From contig JAXMLA010000142.1 of NCBI GenBank assembly GCA_034370465.1, positions 1-9,950 on the forward strand: a DNA stretch of 9,950 nucleotides, given 5' to 3'. Position 1 is the first letter of the stretch. Every line of letters starts with the position of its first letter. Of this stretch, positions 6,127 through 9,950 are shown piece by piece. The translations under genes and the position numbers were made by a program. The stretch is from UBA2197 sp034370465 (GTDB lineage Bacteria; Desulfobacterota; Desulfuromonadia; Desulfuromonadales; UBA2197). Below the pieces are notes generated by a model. The model had not been told where the DNA came from. It did no database searches and saw only the letters and a program-made list of their open reading frames with translations.

Positions 6127-7854
6127 CTAGGGATCCTGTGCAGGACGGATATCTTTAATGCGCAGTTGCAGCGAAACCCGATCTTTCCACTCATTACTCT
6201 GAAGCGTGACCAAAAGATCGATCTCGCCGGGGAGAAATTCGGCCCAGTGCGGCGGGAAAGCAAAGGCGATACAGGGGAGAGAGAAGCCCCCTTGGCGGAT
6301 GGAGAACTTGAGGTGACCGGTACCGCAGGGAGTGACTTGCTGGGCCCGGGCGTTGCGTAAAAGAAAGAGCGGTTCAGGATTGCCGGCACCAAAGGGGCTG
6401 AGGCGCTGGAGGTCGGCGAAAATCGACAGGGAGAGATCTTCGATCAAAACTTCACCATCATAAAGAAGGACGGGGAGGAGATCGTCGGCACTCAGGACAC
6501 TCGCAGATGCCTGCTCAAAAGCGGCAACAAAGGCGTCGATGCGCTCGACAGCGATCGAAAGACCGGCGGCAAAGGCATGGCCGCCGTAACCGTCAAGATC
6601 GGCGGCGCAACTTTGCAAGGTTTGGTAAAGATGGAGACCGCGAATCGACCGCGCCGACCCTTTCCCCTTTTCACCATCGACCGCAATCAGCACCGTCGGC
6701 CGATGGTAGCGCTCGACCAGACGACTGGCGACGATGCCGATAACGCCGGGATGCCACCCCTCACCAGCAAGGACAATGGAAAATTCGCCCCCCTTCCCTG
6801 CCTCCACCTGGGCAATCGCTTCAGCGAGAACCTGCTGTTCCACCCCTTGCCGCTCGCGATTAAAACCGTCGAGCAATGCGGCCAACTCGGCCGCCCGTCC
6901 TTCCTTACTACAAAGCAACAGCTCGACACCGAGATTGGCATCTTCGAGCCGGCCGGCGGCATTGAGGCGGGGCGCCAGACTGAAAGCGACATTGCCGCAG
7001 GTAACCTGACGAATGCCGGCCGCAGCGGCAAGGGCCTTCAAGCCGGGACGGCGACCTTGATTGATGATGCCGAGGCCGATGCGGGTCAAGATCCGGTTGA
7101 CGCCCCGCAGCGGCACAACATCGGCGATCGTCCCGAGGGCGACGAGATCGAGACTGTAACGGAGATCGGGCTCCGGCTTGACTGCAAAGGCACCAACGCT
7201 CCGCAATCGACTGCGCAGCGCGATGAGGAGCATAAACGCCACGCCGACACCGGCGAGCTCTTTATCCGGATAAATGGAATCCGCAAGATGGGGGTTGACG
7301 ATGGCGCAGGCGGCCGGGAGGATGGCGGGGGGTTGATGGTGATCAGTAATAATCAGATCGAGACCGAGTTGCAGGGCAACCTCGGCCTCGTCAACGGCCG
7401 AGATGCCGCAATCGACGGAGACTGCAACCCGGGCACCGGCCGCAAAGGCCTGGCGGAGATGATCTGCGGAAAGGCCGTAGCCATCGCGCAGCCGCAGCGG
7501 GATAAAGTAATCGACTTCGGCCCCGAAAGAGCGCAAGCCTTCGACGAGGAGGGCAGTGCCACTAATGCCATCGACATCGTAATCGCCATGAATGGCGATC
7601 TTCTCGCCCCCCTGGATAGCCGCGACGAGACGATTGACTGCCGTTTCCATCTCCCCGATCAGGAAGGGATCCGGGAGCTGCTGTAATCGGGGATCAAGAA
7701 AATCGCGGGCAGCAGTCAGATCTGCGCCACCCCGTTGGGCAAGGAGATGGGCGGTCAAACGATCGACCTGAAGTGTACGGGTCAACTCCTGAAGAAAAGA
7801 AGGATCAGGAGAGCTGCTACGCTCTTGCCAACGCCGCTCGGTTACGGTTTGCAC
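6127..7854 (-). CDS. recJ: Single-stranded-DNA-specific exonuclease RecJ
   Basis: RecJ is a 5'-3' single-strand DNA exonuclease that works in recombination and repair. The 575-residue product matches the family size. DHH-domain motifs are present: DYDVDG (91-96), VDCG (147-150), DHH (171-173) and GTIADVVPL (241-249). They are followed by RLNAAGR (296-302) and the DHHA1 motifs GSARS (399-403) and GGHAFAAG (424-431). The start is GTG (7852-7854), chosen because the product then begins with the family-like segment RRWQ near its N-terminus. It overlaps the end of the upstream lipoprotein gene by 13 nt, suggesting coupling, and the Shine-Dalgarno is weak. The stop is TAG. It is the last gene of the minus-strand secF unit. 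Confidence 0.97.
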   Translation of the reverse strand: MQTVTERRWQERSSSPDPSFLQELTRTLQVDRLTAHLLAQRGGADLTAARDFLDPRLQQLPDPFLIGEMETAVNRLVAAIQGGEKIAIHGDYDVDGISGTALLVEGLRSFGAEVDYFIPLRLRDGYGLSADHLRQAFAAGARVAVSVDCGISAVDEAEVALQLGLDLIITDHHQPPAILPAACAIVNPHLADSIYPDKELAGVGVAFMLLIALRSRLRSVGAFAVKPEPDLRYSLDLVALGTIADVVPLRGVNRILTRIGLGIINQGRRPGLKALAAAAGIRQVTCGNVAFSLAPRLNAAGRLEDANLGVELLLCSKEGRAAELAALLDGFNRERQGVEQQVLAEAIAQVEAGKGGEFSIVLAGEGWHPGVIGIVASRLVERYHRPTVLIAVDGEKGKGSARSIRGLHLYQTLQSCAADLDGYGGHAFAAGLSIAVERIDAFVAAFEQASASVLSADDLLPVLLYDGEVLIEDLSLSIFADLQRLSPFGAGNPEPLFLLRNARAQQVTPCGTGHLKFSIRQGGFSLPCIAFAFPPHWAEFLPGEIDLLVTLQSNEWKDRVSLQLRIKDIRPAQDP

Positions 7855-8705
7855 GAGGTCTCTGGCGCCGGCGGCGGGGTGGAGAGGAAGGGTTCGAAAC
7901 GGACGATGCCGAGATAATCCGTTCCCTGGCCGTCAAAGAAGTGACTGCGGATCTCCTTTGGGTCAGTGCTTCCCCAGTAATTCCCTGACAGCTGGAGATC
8001 CTCCGGCACTTCTTCACCAAGGACAACCTGAAACTCGCGACTGGCCATGATCACATTTCCGGAAATCCGGTAGTCACGGGGGAAGGAGGTGACAAAGAGC
8101 CCCTTGTCATTTTCCGTCAAAAGGTTGCCTTCGATCACCGGCGCGCCGAAATGAAAACGGATGGCTGTGCCGTTATTGTGAAAGATGTTGTTCGTCACCT
8201 TGATCCGGCTGCTGTGAAAACGGACGCCGACCAGATTACGGCTAAAGGTCGAACAGGCAACCTCAACGTCCGCTTCCTGGCTGTGGAGAGCACTGTCTGC
8301 CTGAGTAAAGCGGCAATGCGTAAAGCGACTCCCGGCCGACTGCACGAGATTGATCGCCCCCCAGCTCCCGGCCGGGGCCGCCGGATCAAGAGCACGGAAG
8401 GTAATCGGCGCAGCTGCTGTCCCTTCGGCGAGGAGGCGGCCGCGTACGATCAGTTCACTGCCGACAAAGTGGGGGTGATCGGTCAGGCGATCTTTTCCCG
8501 CTGAGGGGGGGAGAAAAATGATTTGCGTCCCGGGTGCGATGCGGACGCTGGCATTTTCGGCAATGACGACATCACCATCGATCTCGATGCGGCCGCGCCA
8601 AAGTTCGTTAGCGGAGATCTCCGTCGAGATGAGACGTGCTGGAGCCAAAGGGTGGCAGGAAACGAGACAAAAAAAGAGGAGGAGGAAAAAAAGGAGGCGC
8701 CACAT
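7842..8705 (-). CDS. Right-handed beta-helix lipoprotein
   Basis: The 287-residue product has a very hydrophobic signal (WRLLFFLLLFFCLVSC) ending in lipobox LVSC, with Cys17 as the lipid anchor. The body contains repeating short strands typical of parallel beta-helix (NosD/PbH1-like) proteins: GSWGAINL, FTHCRF, VTNNIFHNNGTAIRF, IEGNLL and ISGNVI. It ends in the NYWGSTDP...GIVRFEPFL block common in such proteins. An in-frame GTG at 8706-8708 precedes the ATG at 8703-8705. The ATG is preferred because AGG (8713-8715) lies 7 nt before it but only 4 nt before the GTG. Function is unknown; such folds often bind or trim polysaccharide, but no catalytic residues can be recognised. It sits between the TPR gene and recJ. 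Confidence 0.85.
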   Translation of the reverse strand: MWRLLFFLLLFFCLVSCHPLAPARLISTEISANELWRGRIEIDGDVVIAENASVRIAPGTQIIFLPPSAGKDRLTDHPHFVGSELIVRGRLLAEGTAAAPITFRALDPAAPAGSWGAINLVQSAGSRFTHCRFTQADSALHSQEADVEVACSTFSRNLVGVRFHSSRIKVTNNIFHNNGTAIRFHFGAPVIEGNLLTENDKGLFVTSFPRDYRISGNVIMASREFQVVLGEEVPEDLQLSGNYWGSTDPKEIRSHFFDGQGTDYLGIVRFEPFLSTPPPAPETSCKP

Positions 8706-8721
8706 CACTGTACCTGCGAAG

Positions 8722-8750
8722 AGGCGGGCCGGGAAGAACCCGGCCCGCCT
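8722..8750 (-). terminator. GC-rich intercistronic stem-loop
   Basis: AGGCGGGCCGGG and CCCGGCCCGCCT form a perfect 12-bp stem with a 5-nt loop, 13 nt after the TPR stop and just ahead of the beta-helix lipoprotein's ribosome binding site. Neither strand has a real T-run after it, so it may only attenuate transcription or protect mRNA from decay, rather than fully terminate. Confidence 0.5.
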
Positions 8751-8763
8751 TTGAGGGGGAACA

Positions 8764-9363
8764 TTATTTGACTTGCGGCGGCACGCGCATCTGACCGGCG
8801 GGGATCACCGGTTGCGACTCCATCTGCCGAATCTCTTCGCGAATCCGGTCGGCTGTCTCGCCGGTCGGATTGACCTCGAGATATCTTTTCCAGACTTCGG
8901 TCGCCTTGACATAATCCTGCAGGTCGTGACGATAAACGATGCCGGCATTAAAGAGACTCTGCACATGCCGGGGATCGACGTTATTTGCTTTAGTAAAATT
9001 TTCGATCGCTTTGTCAAACCAGCCGAGTTGACGATACATGACCCCCTGATCGGTCAACACATTGGGGTCGTTAGGATCGAGTTCTAGCGCCTTGGCGTAA
9101 GCATCGATCGATTTAGCCGGCATCTGGGAATCGAAGTACATATTACCCAGTTCTACCCAGGCCTTGCGATTTTGCGGATCGTTGGCAACCAGATTTTCCA
9201 GCATCTTGATCGTTTGCTGGGCGTTCACCGGCGCTCCGCCCTGCGGCGCGGCGATCGACGGCGCTGACGAGCTTTTATTCTTGCCTTTACTAACGATAAC
9301 ACCGACAAGCAGACCGACGATGAGGGCAACAACGACAAAGAGAACCGTATCCTTATTCTTCAT
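8764..9363 (-). CDS. Membrane-anchored TPR protein
   Basis: The 199-residue product has one N-terminal membrane segment (residues 7-25, VLFVVVALIVGLLVGVIVS) followed by a Ser/Ala/Pro/Gly linker. Three tetratricopeptide repeats follow, at about 64-97, 98-131 and 132-166, each with the expected G-Y...A...DP pattern. The C-terminal tail is Pro/Gln-rich. The topology suggests a TPR domain on the periplasmic side, acting as a protein-interaction scaffold. It resembles the TPR half of CcmH/NrfG-type cytochrome c maturation factors, but this is only a general likeness. ATG at 9363 has GGAG 9 nt upstream and follows the secF stop by 18 nt, so the two are co-transcribed. Confidence 0.9.
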   Translation of the reverse strand: MKNKDTVLFVVVALIVGLLVGVIVSKGKNKSSSAPSIAAPQGGAPVNAQQTIKMLENLVANDPQNRKAWVELGNMYFDSQMPAKSIDAYAKALELDPNDPNVLTDQGVMYRQLGWFDKAIENFTKANNVDPRHVQSLFNAGIVYRHDLQDYVKATEVWKRYLEVNPTGETADRIREEIRQMESQPVIPAGQMRVPPQVK

Positions 9364-9381
9364 GTATGTAGGCTCCTTGAA

Positions 9382-9950
9382 TTAGGTATTAACAGCCGCG
9401 GGGACGACGGCGTCTTTATCTTTATCCTTGTCAAAATAGAGGATGACCGGTGCAGCGACAAAGATCGATGAATGGGTGCCAACGACGATGCCGATAATCA
9501 TGGCCAGGGCAAAGTTGCTGAGAACGTCCCCACCGAAAAGATAGAGAGCCAGGACGCTGAGGAGGGTAATCCCTGAGGTCATGACCGTGCGGGACAAGGT
9601 ATCGTTAAGGCTGCGATTGATGATCCAGTCGAGCTTGTGACCAACATGCCGGGTCATATTTTCACGGATACGGTCACAGATGATGACCGAATCGTTCACC
9701 GAATAGCCGACAATCGTCAAAAAAGCGGCAACGACCGTCAAGTCAATCTCTTTATTGAAGACCGAAAAGAACGCCAGGGTAATCAGCACATCATGAAAAA
9801 GAGCGATGACCACCCCAACCCCGAAACGGAACTCGAAGCGAAAAGTGATGTAAATGAGCATGCCGATAATCGAATAGACGATCGCCATCATCCCTTTATA
9901 GCGCAAATCTTTACCGACCTGCGGCCCGACCATCTCGGCGCGACGGATGT
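9382..9950 (-). CDS. secF: Protein translocase subunit SecF (5' end missing)
   Basis: SecF works with SecD to drive preprotein export by the Sec translocon, using proton-motive force. Visible is the C-terminal half, from VGPQVGKDL onward, with several membrane segments. The conserved SecF region NDSVIICDRIREN and the segments SRTVMTSGITLLSVLALYLFGG and VGTHSSIFVAAPVILYF are clear. The frame is open to the window edge (IRRAE precedes MVGPQ), so the Met at 9933 is internal. The end is a charged DKDKDKD tail and TAA. SecD is expected just beyond the window. Confidence 0.97.
   Translation of the reverse strand, partial: IRRAEMVGPQVGKDLRYKGMMAIVYSIIGMLIYITFRFEFRFGVGVVIALFHDVLITLAFFSVFNKEIDLTVVAAFLTIVGYSVNDSVIICDRIRENMTRHVGHKLDWIINRSLNDTLSRTVMTSGITLLSVLALYLFGGDVLSNFALAMIIGIVVGTHSSIFVAAPVILYFDKDKDKDAVVPAAVNT

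Noticed and set aside
6577..7686. Long plus-strand open frame of 369 codons
   Set aside because: It is antisense to recJ, whose motifs are unmistakable; the antisense product has no recognisable domain.

Overview
The window looks like chromosome of a Desulfuromonadia/Geobacter-like bacterium. The lineage is inferred from three things together: a selenocysteine (Sec) biosynthesis pair, a large surface-type multiheme cytochrome c lipoprotein, and a secF-recJ neighbourhood. The DNA is GC-rich throughout, except for a short AT-rich promoter-like stretch near 3140-3240.

Left part, + strand (1-3041): the 3' portion of selA (Sec synthase) overlaps selB (Sec-specific elongation factor) in a GTGA junction. 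A clear intrinsic terminator at about 3098-3133 follows. No selC (tRNA-Sec) or selD is present here.

Centre, + strand (3349-6018): this is the most interesting object. Conventional gene calling would split it into two genes: a tandem-rhodanese lipoprotein (3349-4656) and a signal-less decaheme cytochrome (from a GTG at 4666). The two reading frames are the same frame, separated only by one UGA at 4654-4656. The piece before the UGA already carries one heme motif (CVECH). The piece after it has no export signal although it carries ten more CXXCH motifs. Right after the UGA lies a bacterial-type SECIS candidate: a 7-bp stem at 4667-4686 whose loop starts 17 nt past the UGA and has GU at loop positions 2-3. 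With selA-selB next door, I read this as one 889-residue selenoprotein: lipid anchor, rhodanese-like domain 1 (Ser in place of the catalytic Cys), rhodanese domain 2 (Cys329), heme 1, Sec436 in a Gly-rich linker, then hemes 2-11. In the mature protein every other Cys is either the lipid-anchor Cys or in a heme motif, so Cys329 and Sec436 are the only free thiol and selenol. The gene has its own leader, a candidate promoter and a strong terminator (6047-6070), so it appears monocistronic.

Right part, - strand (9950 down to 6127): secF (its 5' end lies outside the window), a membrane-anchored TPR protein, a right-handed beta-helix lipoprotein and recJ form a compact unit. A 12-bp GC-rich stem-loop sits between the TPR and beta-helix genes. 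This unit converges with the cytochrome gene.

Working model (inference): SelA and SelB, with SelC and SelD elsewhere, supply Sec to the neighbouring extracytoplasmic rhodanese/multiheme cytochrome. That protein could couple sulfur- or selenium-type chemistry at Cys329/Sec436 to electron flow through eleven hemes.
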